Program-made: the position numbers and the translations under genes
Notes under the pieces: model-generated
Told to the model about the DNA's origin: nothing
Seen by the model: only the letters and a program-made list of their open reading frames with translations
Databases searched by the model: none
Assembly: GCA_934489735.1 (NCBI GenBank)
Contig: CAKSSR010000002.1
Span: forward strand, 62,001 to 126,000
Origin: an uncultured Eubacteriales bacterium
GTDB lineage: Bacteria > Bacillota > Clostridia > Oscillospirales > Acutalibacteraceae
Direction of reading: 5' to 3'
Length of the DNA: 64,000 nt
Part shown: positions 36,301-43,650 of the stretch, piece by piece
How positions within the stretch are numbered: position 1 is the stretch's first letter
How the letters are laid out: every line of letters begins with the position of its first letter

Positions 36301-36508
36301 GCTTTTTTGCTAAACTTTCATCAGTCCCTTTATAGACGACTAAATTTGAATAATATTCCGCATAAATTTCACTTTTTTTCTCAATATTTATTAACCTGTT
36401 CAACAATCCTCTTTTTATTACCATCTTTTTGTCTGCACTATCATCAATAGCTGATATTGATAAATTAATAACTGTAAACAATCCTATAACATATGCTAAT
36501 ATTTTCAT
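33338..36508 (-). CDS. Exported repeat protein 1 (37-residue repeats plus second helical repeat), 1056 aa
   Basis: Residues 1-20 form a signal peptide (L-A-Y-V-I-G-L-F-T-V-I-N-L-S-I-S-A). About nine type I repeats follow (about 45-385), with core Y-[AS]-[DE]-Y-Y-[AS]-x-L and A-x-[IV]-[YF]-E. Unusually, several carry R-S-W-x-Y or K-S-W-E-Y at the repeat start. From about 430 the repeats change to a type II unit, A-x-x-Y-A-x-x-I-x-x-G-[KN]-[DN]-x-x-x-[AV]-x-x-Y-[IV]-x-x-Y, repeated about 15 times. The end (Y-W-D-W-I-L-K) matches the end of protein 2 (Y-R-D-W-V-F). The two share the whole type II region and are paralogues with different N-terminal halves. No enzyme motif, membrane anchor or sortase signal is visible. 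Confidence 0.8.
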   Translation of the reverse strand: MKILAYVIGLFTVINLSISAIDDSADKKMVIKRGLLNRLINIEKKSEIYAEYYSNLVVYKGTDESLAKKQSEEYERIIEEGKSEIYANYYANLRARVDIAEDRLRDQAKEYEKIKREGKNDYYAHCYIRLKVNEKMEESKARTCAEIFEQILENEHRSWAYADYYAQMVVDRKINQEDARKMAEIFEESLLKDQKSWEYADYYTYLIFIRKIDKKLASKQAAIFEETLMHEGRSWEYSSYYANLRADDYANEIRIRERAKIFENTLINEKKSWEYADYYASLKMNLCEKESKLRTMSEIYEKVKVTEGKSKEYSEYYSQLVVDRGIDERQARKQAEIYEIKLKESKDSLFSDTYAQIFCIYEGKLDEKRIEAISKKHKELYGKDLRKENDLINEVVESLIKENEIERLTEELRSENLSDEDIKKNIRQYNQICDKYHNEDLRRAGLNFIKEGGSKKLINTYLETYNRLLKKLKGKSIKEIETMANFLAHGWKEEEYSKKFERSYLSQRKDGNSIEMSYAYATYDGNEEKLEEYMESYKEYMERSDNPMLARIHSISKINKKSHGFENAFLKEYKEYIRIFPKKEAEERAYWIADGRNRDDYDKYVEACAEYKKEINNDICAMKYAECIIEGKSRDFAKEFAKKYIESKIIGASDEEAEAVAIWTANKGNIELMNNFLKEYVLIDKKFSRNDTYLIARWIATGGRRDLAEEYIKLYHKILSENKDEKISKLKASYIINGNDPSKVDEYVSDYLSNEEKGEIIAHGHAICFARGRKSDKILNKFVEEYKKAIGLGFGIDFAEMYAECILGNKNEKEANEIAKLYEQNKLKENKYDISKRYALLTASGKSEIEVKNYIKFYKEAVDKREFDIKKSHIYALWCSQGKNPVRAEKYSNIYIRIFDKLKTNESIINRATNFVFRTGKEKSIKDYLNLFDEGIKLFKGNEIKADMYAMLRIIEKDKRYAYIYANLYAKRIEELSKKDEKNMHLLSCAYADYETSGYDKSKLDRYIKEYIKNYNIMKSEDNASECTMMKLFGIEQSISSGISSKMDLYWDWILK

Positions 36509-36713
36509 ATTCTATCTAGAAATTTTCAATCCAGTTGCTTGCAACTAATAAAAAACTTCTTGCTCTCCTCCCCCTGCTGAAATACATTTTCTATTTGTTT
36601 TCTAATAATTTTCTCAAAAATAATTATTCAGTCAATACTATTACAATAACGTCATTTACTTATTGTTAATGCCTCTTTCAGTCTTTCTTATTTTTTCTAA
36701 GTATTTTTAATTG

Positions 36714-36749
36714 GTTTTAAAAAAACCAGAACCAAATATAGGTCCTGGT
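36714..36749 (-). terminator. Terminator after exported repeat protein 2
   Basis: On the minus strand ACCAGGACC pairs with GGTTCTGGT around TATATTT and is followed by seven T residues. Confidence 0.85.
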
Positions 36750-36772
36750 ACTTACAAATATTAATTTTTTAC

Positions 36773-39322
36773 TTAAAAAACCCAATCTCTATATAAACAA
36801 TTCTTTGGATCTACTCCTGATGCAATTGAAACCTTTTTCCCTACTGCTTTATTCATTGCTTCTACACTAGCCCGGTCACATGATTTTAAACGATTGTATG
36901 TTGTTATATATATTCTTACATATGTATCAACCTTTGCTGGATTATTCCCGCTTGCTATATATTCCGCATAAGCACAAGCAGATATATGAGCATCTTTAAC
37001 TCCTTTTGCTGTTAGTTCCTCTAACTTTTCTGCAAAAGCCTTTGCAAACTTAGTTGCATATTTCTTATCTCTACCCTTTGCAATCAACATAGCAAACATA
37101 TCGGCTTCTATTGCATTACCTTTAAATAATTTTAGTCCATCTTCAAATGCAGGTAGATATATTTTTCCTGTAGAAGCATCTCCGCCTCTCATTATAAAGC
37201 TTGTCAAATTTGCATTAAATTTATTTCTACAATAAATGTCTGCATATCTTTTTGCGTCGTCCTCAGACTTCTTATTTAGACGAAGCTTTGCATAAACGTC
37301 ACCTTTCTTATGACTAAAACCTTGGTATTTTAATAGTTCTGCATAAAATTTTACATATTCTTTAGCTCTTGTATCATCTTTTCCATTTGCTCTTGCAAGA
37401 GTATAAGCCTTGGCTGTAATATATCTGTTATCTTCTAACTTCCTCTTCTCATAAATTGCAGCAATCTCTCTTAACTCTTCCACTGTCTTCTTGCTATTTT
37501 TATCTAAAGTACATTCTGCATACATTTCTGCAAAGCTTGTACTAGCTCCTGATTTTATGCATTCTTCATACACATGTGCAAATTTCTCATAAAAGCCTTT
37601 ACCATCAAGTCCTGGATATCTTAAAGAGCAAAGTGCATAACCACGTGCATATATAGCATTTGACTCATTTTCAAGATACTTTGTCACATACTCATCAACT
37701 AATTCTTTATCATTTCCATTTGCAATATAATCTGCTTTCAATTTAGCCTTCTTTTCATCTTTATCTTCTGATAAGAATCTGCTATATAATGATAGATATT
37801 CTCTTACCAACTCTCTGTTGTTGCCACTAGATACCCAACTAGCTCCTAAAATTGCTTTATCCTTGCCAAATTCTGAAACCAAGCTGCTATATTCTTTAGA
37901 AAACACTTCTAAATTTTCTTCTCCGCACATTACTGTTGCCAATGCTCTTGCTTCTGCTTCTGACTCGCTTAATCCTTCTCCAATTCCTTTAACATATGCT
38001 TTGGCAAATTCTTTTGAAGATTTTTCATCTTTTCCTGATACTATAAGTTCTGCATATTTTTTAGCTTCAATTTCACTACCCTTAACTTCTTCTCTATAAT
38101 ATCTATATGCAGCATTATACTTATCATAGTCATCTCTATTTCTTCCACTTGCTGCTACCCAATAAGCTCTTTTTTCCGCTTCTTTTCTAGAAGCACTCTT
38201 TGATACTATTTCTTTATATTCATTGATGAACTTGTTTTCAAAGCCACTATTTTGTCCTCTAACTACACAAATAGCATGTAACCTTGCCCCTATTGAATCA
38301 TCATTATTCTTTTTCATATACTGTACATATGCTTCAATATATTTCTCTAAGTCTTTTTCTTCCCCATCAAATAAAGCGCTTGCATAAGCTATTTCTATAC
38401 CATTACCTGCTGCTCTACTTTTTATATAACTTTGTACCAAGTCATTAGAGATCTCTTCTTTTTTCCAACCATGAGCTATAAAGGTTGCTTTTGCTTCTAT
38501 CTCTTTTTCATTATTTTCATTTACATCTTTAACAAGTTCACTATAAGCACTCAAGTAAAATTTAACTAACTTATCGCTTCCACCATCTTTAATAAATCTC
38601 AATGCTGCCTTAGCTAATCTTTCATTCTTATATGAATTGAAATATTGATTATATAAACCTATTGTATTTTCTTTATTCTTGATTATTAGTCCTTCTTGTT
38701 CTAACTTATCTAATATTCTTTCTTTTTCCTCATCTTTCTTTTTCTGCTTTTTATCTGCCTTTATTTTTTCAACTATTTTACCTATTTCTTTATCTTTCTT
38801 TATTGAGTCGTTAACAGCTGAACGTTTATATTCTTTAACTACTTTATCAACCTCATCATCAGCCATTCCAGGGTTTAAATAAGACACCTGTGCATAAGTA
38901 CTTGCAAGCTCAGCATCTTTTATTTCTTTTAATTTCTCTACAAACTTACTAGCTTGTTCTTCAGCTTGTTCTTTCTTCATGCCCATTAAAACCATTGATT
39001 GAGCATAATAATCTGCATATTCCATAGTTCTTCCTGCAGTCAATTGTTCCTCATAAACTTCTGCCTGCCTTCTTGCCAATGCCTCGTCCACCTGTTTACA
39101 ACCAGAGAATCTATCATAGTATCCAACATAGTCAATACTATTATCCATATCTATAAAAGTATATTGATCATCCAATGGATTTGCATCAGTTTCTTTAGCC
39201 TGAGATTCAATAACAGTTCTATTTTGTTCAGAATCGGTAGCCAATGCTTCGAATCCTGCGATTGTAGCTCCCAAACCTATCACGCATGTAGACAATTTAA
39301 TTATTTTTTTTAAATTTTTCAT
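36773..39322 (-). CDS. Exported repeat protein 2 (mainly type II helical repeats), 849 aa
   Basis: The signal peptide M-K-N-L-K-K-I-I-K-L-S-T-C-V-I-G-L is followed by an A-L-A-T-D cleavage region and is nearly the same as in proteins 3-8. Only one or two type I repeats are present (T-M-E-Y-A-D-Y-Y-A at about 85). A Lys/Glu coil (about 165-200) leads into about 16 type II repeats such as A-Y-W-V-A-A-S-G-R-N-R-D-D-Y-D-K-Y and A-E-Y-I-A-S-G-N-N-P-A-K-V-D-T-Y. The type II part aligns end to end with protein 1. ATG at 39322 follows GGAGGAAAATT. It has its own promoter and terminator. Confidence 0.82.
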   Translation of the reverse strand: MKNLKKIIKLSTCVIGLGATIAGFEALATDSEQNRTVIESQAKETDANPLDDQYTFIDMDNSIDYVGYYDRFSGCKQVDEALARRQAEVYEEQLTAGRTMEYADYYAQSMVLMGMKKEQAEEQASKFVEKLKEIKDAELASTYAQVSYLNPGMADDEVDKVVKEYKRSAVNDSIKKDKEIGKIVEKIKADKKQKKKDEEKERILDKLEQEGLIIKNKENTIGLYNQYFNSYKNERLAKAALRFIKDGGSDKLVKFYLSAYSELVKDVNENNEKEIEAKATFIAHGWKKEEISNDLVQSYIKSRAAGNGIEIAYASALFDGEEKDLEKYIEAYVQYMKKNNDDSIGARLHAICVVRGQNSGFENKFINEYKEIVSKSASRKEAEKRAYWVAASGRNRDDYDKYNAAYRYYREEVKGSEIEAKKYAELIVSGKDEKSSKEFAKAYVKGIGEGLSESEAEARALATVMCGEENLEVFSKEYSSLVSEFGKDKAILGASWVSSGNNRELVREYLSLYSRFLSEDKDEKKAKLKADYIANGNDKELVDEYVTKYLENESNAIYARGYALCSLRYPGLDGKGFYEKFAHVYEECIKSGASTSFAEMYAECTLDKNSKKTVEELREIAAIYEKRKLEDNRYITAKAYTLARANGKDDTRAKEYVKFYAELLKYQGFSHKKGDVYAKLRLNKKSEDDAKRYADIYCRNKFNANLTSFIMRGGDASTGKIYLPAFEDGLKLFKGNAIEADMFAMLIAKGRDKKYATKFAKAFAEKLEELTAKGVKDAHISACAYAEYIASGNNPAKVDTYVRIYITTYNRLKSCDRASVEAMNKAVGKKVSIASGVDPKNCLYRDWVF

Positions 39323-39355
39323 AATTTTCCTCCATAATTTCGTATTGTAATACTA

Positions 39356-39385
39356 TTCTAACACATTTTCGATTCATTTTTTCAA
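39356..39385 (-). promoter_or_regulatory. Probable promoter for exported repeat protein 2
   Basis: On the minus strand TTGAAA (39385-39380), 18 bases, then TGT-TAGAAT (-10 at 39361-39356), 34 bases upstream of the ATG. Confidence 0.45.
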
Positions 39386-39680
39386 ATTTAACAAAAACTT
39401 AACAATTAAATTTTAAGTTTTATCATTTTATCATTTTTAGCAATATTCTTTAATTATTTTTAGTCAATAAAACAACCGTTTATCTATTACATTTCCTCTA
39501 ACAAGTTCCTTTTATATATTTTTGTAGCTTTTCCTTACAAAATGCTAGCCGAAGCCACCCCTCTCGGTAACCTCAGCTTAATTTTTCTAATAATTTTCTT
39601 AACTTCTGCCTCTTTTTTTAATCTTCCTTCCAACAAAATGCTAACCGAAGCTATCCCCACGATAACCTCGGCTTGTTTTT
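39386..39680. other. Intergenic interval holding the first copy of the duplicated hairpin block
   Basis: 39386-39547 is AT-rich with nothing recognisable. 39548-39680 is the main part of a 178-bp block repeated at 40687-40864, with two GC-richer hairpins (see repeat entries). Confidence 0.5.
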
Positions 39681-39725
39681 TTACATCTTATCTCCAATAA
39701 GTTCTTTGACTTTTTCAAATAAATC
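39548..39725. repeat. Copy A of a 178-bp duplicated block with two hairpins
   Basis: Aligns without gaps to 40687-40864, with only scattered mismatches. Hairpin 1 (39548-39578) pairs GCCGAAGCCACC with GGTAACCTCAGC. Hairpin 2 (39644-39672) pairs CCGAAGCTATC with GATAACCTCGG. On the + strand each is followed by a T-rich tract, and on the minus strand by TAGCATTTTG. The right end of the block is the coding-like tail that follows the gene at 39762. Confidence 0.75.
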
Positions 39726-39761
39726 CGGATCTATTCTAAGCAAATCAGTCGCTCTCTTAAT

Positions 39762-40562
39762 TTATTCTTCATCACCTGTTGGTTCTTCACTCATTGTATC
39801 TGCATCGTCTGATTTCTTTCTCCCTTTGATTTCATCACATAGCTTCTTTATATTTACTGCTGTCTCAAATGTTATATTATTTGCCATCCATTCGTTTGCC
39901 CTTATTAGTTCTTGCAATTCACTTTGAGAAACTATTAAACTACCAATATATTTCATATAAGGTCTTAATGCTTCTTCCAGTTTATCTCCTGCTAAATCCT
40001 CCTGTTCATCAATATTTATAAATCCCGTCATATAATCCATATATTTTGACACTAGCCTTTTCAACCTTTCTTTTTCCTCTCCACTATAAGTATTATCCTT
40101 TGATACTAAAGCTAAAATCAGTCTCTTACTCTTTTCTGCTTTTTCCGGTGCCAATTCAGCACCTATTCCCAACAAAGCTAAATCATACTTGTTTCCCATG
40201 ATAGAATCTATTATTTTATTCAGTTTTCCTTTATATGCTTCTTCTACACTCATTGGAGCAATTTTTTTCTGAATCTCGTCAACAATTCCTTCAGGTTTAT
40301 TAACCAAATCATCTACCATCTTTTTAGCTAACATCCCTAACGAGTTAACTAAATATTCTCCTAAATGTTTTTCCGGAGACTTTTCAAACTCATCCACTAC
40401 TATATCTACCAAATTATCTCCAAATATCCATCCTGCTGAGTCATTCACTTTAAGTAAATCATAAACAGTCGCAACATTTTCTTTCGATATTTCAAATTCA
40501 GATGCCACCTTATCAATTATATTACTTCTACATTCTCTTTCGATTTCAATAAAACCATTCAT
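39762..40562 (-). CDS. Cytosolic paralogue A (266 aa), unknown
   Basis: 266 residues, mostly helical, with no signal peptide, although it lies inside the array of exported proteins. It is a tandem paralogue of the gene at 40956-41741. Shared blocks are D-K-V-x-S-E-F-x-I-S-K-E, D-D-L-V-N-K-P-x-x-I-V-x-E-I-Q, K-I-A-P-M-S-[VI]-E-E-A-Y-K-G-K-L-N-K-I-I-D and N-x-I-T-F-E-T-A-x-N. I recognise no family. The TAA at 39764-39762 is followed in frame by 26 more codons that match the tail found after the other paralogue (see findings). ATG at 40562 follows AGGAGATG. Confidence 0.75.
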   Translation of the reverse strand: MNGFIEIERECRSNIIDKVASEFEISKENVATVYDLLKVNDSAGWIFGDNLVDIVVDEFEKSPEKHLGEYLVNSLGMLAKKMVDDLVNKPEGIVDEIQKKIAPMSVEEAYKGKLNKIIDSIMGNKYDLALLGIGAELAPEKAEKSKRLILALVSKDNTYSGEEKERLKRLVSKYMDYMTGFINIDEQEDLAGDKLEEALRPYMKYIGSLIVSQSELQELIRANEWMANNITFETAVNIKKLCDEIKGRKKSDDADTMSEEPTGDEE

Positions 40563-40661
40563 TTTTAAACATCTCCTCTTATATTTATTTTCTATAGCAA
40601 TTAACCGCTATAGTTCTATTATACTCTCTTTTTTTTTTTGTAAAGTCTATTTTGTATATTT

Positions 40662-40823
40662 TTACAAACTTTTTTTAAAAATAACAGCCGAAGCCACATC
40701 TCTCGGTAACCTCAGCTTAATTCTTCCAATGATTTTCTTAACTTCTGCCTCTTTTTTTAATCTTCCTTCCAACAAAATGCTAACCGAAGCTATCCCCACG
40801 ATAACCTCGGCTTGTTTTTTCAT
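40662..40823 (-). CDS. Possible 53-residue small protein overlapping the hairpin block
   Basis: ATG at 40823 overlaps the TGA of the tail frame (ATGA), with GGAAATAAG just upstream. The product starts M-K-K-Q-A-E-V-I-V-G-I-A-S-V-S-I-L-L, a single hydrophobic segment, then a basic helix K-K-E-A-E-V-K-K-I-I. In copy A the same frame is open but has no ATG. Its sequence coincides with the terminator-like hairpins, so it could equally be non-coding. Low confidence. Confidence 0.3.
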   Translation of the reverse strand: MKKQAEVIVGIASVSILLEGRLKKEAEVKKIIGRIKLRLPRDVASAVIFKKSL

Positions 40824-40864
40824 ATCTTATTTCCAATAAGTTCTTTAACTTTTTCAAATAAATC
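40687..40864. repeat. Copy B of the 178-bp duplicated block
   Basis: Near-identical to 39548-39725. A third, shorter version of the first hairpin only (GCCGAAGCTACACC...GGTAACCTCAGCC) lies at 41867-41897. The copies fall in the 3' regions of three successive leftward genes, as expected if the gene and its 3' flank were duplicated together. Confidence 0.75.
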
Positions 40865-40951
40865 AGCCATTTTCCTAACTTCTGCTTCCTTTTCATCAAC
40901 TATTAGTTTTTCAATAGTTATCTTAGATTTTTCAGATAATTCTAAATTCGT
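40820..40951 (-). pseudogene. Detached C-terminal tail of paralogue B, out of frame
   Basis: A 43-codon open frame beginning 5 bases after the stop of the 40956-41741 gene, in a different frame, reads ...E-K-E-A-E-V-R-K-M-A then D-L-F-E-K-V-K-E-L-I-G-N-K-I. The same tail (D-L-F-E-K-V-K-E-L-I-G-D-K-M) follows paralogue A in frame after its stop. Conservation at protein level suggests it was once, or still is, the C-terminus of this family. It has an internal ATG (M-A-D-L-F) but no good ribosome binding site of its own. Confidence 0.5.
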
Positions 40952-40955
40952 TTAA

Positions 40956-41741
40956 TTAGCTTTTCGAATCTTCTTTTTTAGCTCTCTTTTCAATTTCTTC
41001 ACGTAAGCTATTCATGTTTGCCGCCGTCTCAAATGTTATTTTATTTATTGACCAATCTTTCGCACTTAACCTATCAAATTCCTCTTGTTCATCTTCAGGT
41101 GGATACAAACTTTCAATATACTTAGCATACTGATGTAATTCTTCAACTTCAGGATCACTTGATACTGCATCTCCTTGTCCCATAGCTTCCAATAACTTAA
41201 CAAAATCATATTTCGTTATTGTTGATATCAATTTTTCTTTTTCTGCTCCTTTATAAGTATCGTCCTTCGCTATCAATGCCAAAACTATTCTCTTATTCAT
41301 CTCTGCTTCCGCAGGCCTTAACAAACTTCTGCCCAATTTCAACATATTTAAAACATATCTATATCCAATAATATCATCTATTATCTTATTCAATTTTCCC
41401 TTATATGCTTCCTCTATGCTCATTGGAGCAATTTTTTCCTGAATCTCGCTAACAATTTCCTTAGGTTTATTAACCAAATCGTCTATTATATCCTTAGCAA
41501 ACGTACCCAAATTGCTTACTAAGTACTTTTCAAAAGACTTTTCTGTAGACTCTTCAAATCCTCTTACCAAAGCTTCTGCTACATTATTCCCAAAATATCC
41601 TGTCCCTGCAAGATTAAATTTAACTGAATCATAAGCAGCTGCAATACTTTCCTTCGATATTTCAAAATTTCCAAACTCAGACATAACTTTATCAATAACT
41701 TCATTCCTATCGTCTTTATCTTTCTCAATAAGATCATTCAT
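40956..41741 (-). CDS. Cytosolic paralogue B (261 aa), unknown
   Basis: From ATG 41741 (AAGGGGATG about 8 bases upstream; the longer frame to 41777 covers that site). 261 residues, helical, no export signal, tandem copy of the 39762-40562 product. It differs by a loop with Y-P-P-E-D-E-Q-E-E and by its C-terminus (E-K-R-A-K-K-E-D-S-K-S). The shared central block with P-M-S-[IV]-E-E-A-Y-K-G-K-L-N-K-I is the best-conserved part. Unknown function. The coding-like tail downstream is shifted out of frame, consistent with a past single-base indel. Confidence 0.72.
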   Translation of the reverse strand: MNDLIEKDKDDRNEVIDKVMSEFGNFEISKESIAAAYDSVKFNLAGTGYFGNNVAEALVRGFEESTEKSFEKYLVSNLGTFAKDIIDDLVNKPKEIVSEIQEKIAPMSIEEAYKGKLNKIIDDIIGYRYVLNMLKLGRSLLRPAEAEMNKRIVLALIAKDDTYKGAEKEKLISTITKYDFVKLLEAMGQGDAVSSDPEVEELHQYAKYIESLYPPEDEQEEFDRLSAKDWSINKITFETAANMNSLREEIEKRAKKEDSKS

Positions 41742-42065
41742 TTCTAAACATCCCCTTCTATATTCATAAATTAGCAATCAATTGCCATGGTTTTATTATA
41801 CTCTTTTTTCTTTTTTTATCAAGCCCATTTTGTATATTTTTTGCAACTTGTTCTAAAAAAATGATAGCCGAAGCTACACCTTTGGTAACCTCAGCCTAAT
41901 TTTCAATCCGTTTCTTAACCATTCAATCTCATTGCCATAGTTGTATAAGAAAAAATGCATATTTCTTACCTTCGTTTCAAATACTCTCCACATTTCTCTT
42001 ATATCCTGTTCTCTACCGTAGTCTAAAGAATTACTATTTCTCGTTTCCTTGAGCTTATTCGTATA
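41742..42065. other. Interval holding a third hairpin copy and an in-frame extension of repeat protein 3
   Basis: 41867-41897 is a single hairpin of the same type as in the duplicated block. 41874-42065 (minus) is a 63-codon open frame that continues in frame after the TAG of the gene ending at 42066. No independent start with a ribosome binding site is visible. Confidence 0.5.
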
Positions 42066-43508
42066 CTAGTCATTTCTTTTTAACCTTTTATTACTTGGTT
42101 CTCCTCTACTATTGGAAATCTCTATTAATCTATCAATAATTGATATCCCGTCATTAAAATCTTCTCTGTTACGGTAGAACAATTCACTCTCTCTTGCAAC
42201 CATATCTGCTTTTTCTTCATTTAGTTTCATTATTACAATTGAATAAGCATAAACGTATGCATAATCTAAACTTCTCTTTTCTCTTACCTTCTTTACGAAT
42301 ATATCTCTCATACTTTCAAGGCACTGTCCATACCCGTAGTGACTCAACATAGTATAATAGTCTGCATATCGATCATTTCTTACTCCTTTTATCACTTCAG
42401 AATATATATTTGCTAATCTTATTGCTTCTCTCTTCTCTATATTTCTTTCAGTTAATAAAATAGTATAATACAATACATAGTCTTGCTCTGATTCTTTACA
42501 TTTTCTTTTTATATGTTCTTCTCTATATACTTCTGCTCCCTCATCAACAGTATGCTTGAGGCCTGAAAGTTCTTTTAATCCTCTTTGAGCAGCATATGCA
42601 TAATAGTCTCCGCTTCCAGTTGTATCGTCATAGTTTCTCATTCTAACGCATGCCTTCATCTTACTCAATCCTCTATTGTATACTAGATAAGAATAATAAC
42701 CTGCAGCGCTAACTAATATATTCTTTTTATTTTCCGCTACTTTTTCCATTATTTCAGCTCTTTTTCTAGCTTGTTCTTCATCAATGCCAACTACTTTGCT
42801 AAGTAAATAAACATAGCTATATGCATAAGCCTTTTCTTTACCTGATCTCACTAATTTTTCATACAACTTTGCTCGATGCCATGCCATTCTTGTATCGATA
42901 TCTTCAAATTCATTAACCAATTTTATAAAACAGTCTATACAAAGCTCACTGAGGCCTTCCTTATACTTCCTATAGCATTCTTCAGCATACTTTTCATTAT
43001 TTAATTTCACTAGAAACTCAACATATTTATCATTTTTATATTCTTTCATATTTTCTTCATATTCTTTTGCAACATATTCAAGGCGTTGTTCCTCAATATT
43101 TGCTGCAATTGTATCATCGCTATTATACAAATACTCTCTATTGCTATATGCGCATATCATTGAGATAATATATCCTTTAGCATAATCTTCACTTTTACTT
43201 AAAGTCAACTGTTCTACATATTTACTTGCTAATAACTGCGCTAAAACTTCCTTAAATCCATAGTCAACTATTAACTTTGCATAGCAACTCGCATAGTGTT
43301 CGCTTTTACCTGATATTAGTTGTTTTCCACAGATTGCTGCCTTCTCAGTCTTTCTAGAATTAAACTCGCTTAAATTTTCTTGCCCAATTCCAACGCTTGC
43401 ATCTATATAATTAACAGATTCCATTGCCATAGCTGATATTCCTAATAACATTGCACTTAATCCCAATGCACATGTCGATATTTTTATTATATTTTTTAAG
43501 TTATTCAT
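42066..43508 (-). CDS. Exported repeat protein 3, 480 aa
   Basis: The signal peptide is M-N-N-L-K-N-I-I-K-I-S-T-C-A-L-G-L with A-M-A-M-E cleavage. About ten divergent type I repeats follow, with regularly spaced K-S-E-x-Y-A-x-x-Y-A and A-x-x-Y-[EV]-x-[QE]-L. Some units are shortened or missing, so the register is irregular. The C-terminus reads E-P-S-N-K-R-L-K-R-N-D, a proline followed by a basic cluster, as in proteins 5, 6 and 7. ATG at 43508 follows GGGAGT. It is followed in frame after TAG by 63 open codons. Confidence 0.82.
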   Translation of the reverse strand: MNNLKNIIKISTCALGLSAMLLGISAMAMESVNYIDASVGIGQENLSEFNSRKTEKAAICGKQLISGKSEHYASCYAKLIVDYGFKEVLAQLLASKYVEQLTLSKSEDYAKGYIISMICAYSNREYLYNSDDTIAANIEEQRLEYVAKEYEENMKEYKNDKYVEFLVKLNNEKYAEECYRKYKEGLSELCIDCFIKLVNEFEDIDTRMAWHRAKLYEKLVRSGKEKAYAYSYVYLLSKVVGIDEEQARKRAEIMEKVAENKKNILVSAAGYYSYLVYNRGLSKMKACVRMRNYDDTTGSGDYYAYAAQRGLKELSGLKHTVDEGAEVYREEHIKRKCKESEQDYVLYYTILLTERNIEKREAIRLANIYSEVIKGVRNDRYADYYTMLSHYGYGQCLESMRDIFVKKVREKRSLDYAYVYAYSIVIMKLNEEKADMVARESELFYRNREDFNDGISIIDRLIEISNSRGEPSNKRLKRND

Positions 43509-43581
43509 AAGTACTCCCTTTCCTATTCATTCCCCGCTTATAGGGATCTAAACCGATTGTATAAAATAATTAATTTATTTC

Positions 43582-43629
43582 AGTGGGATGTTGTTCGCTT
43601 TGATATAAAAAGGAAACACTCAACCCACT
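43582..43629 (-). terminator. Terminator after exported repeat protein 4
   Basis: AGTGGGTTG pairs with CAACATCCCACT across a long AT loop. The AT-rich sequence that follows on the minus strand lacks a clean T run. Confidence 0.5.
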
Positions 43630-43650
43630 TTAATAAACTATTAAAAAATG

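Noticed and set aside
39762..41741. Treating the two tandem cytosolic genes as toxin-antitoxin partners
   Set aside because: They are paralogues of each other along their whole length, so they are a duplication rather than two unlike partners.
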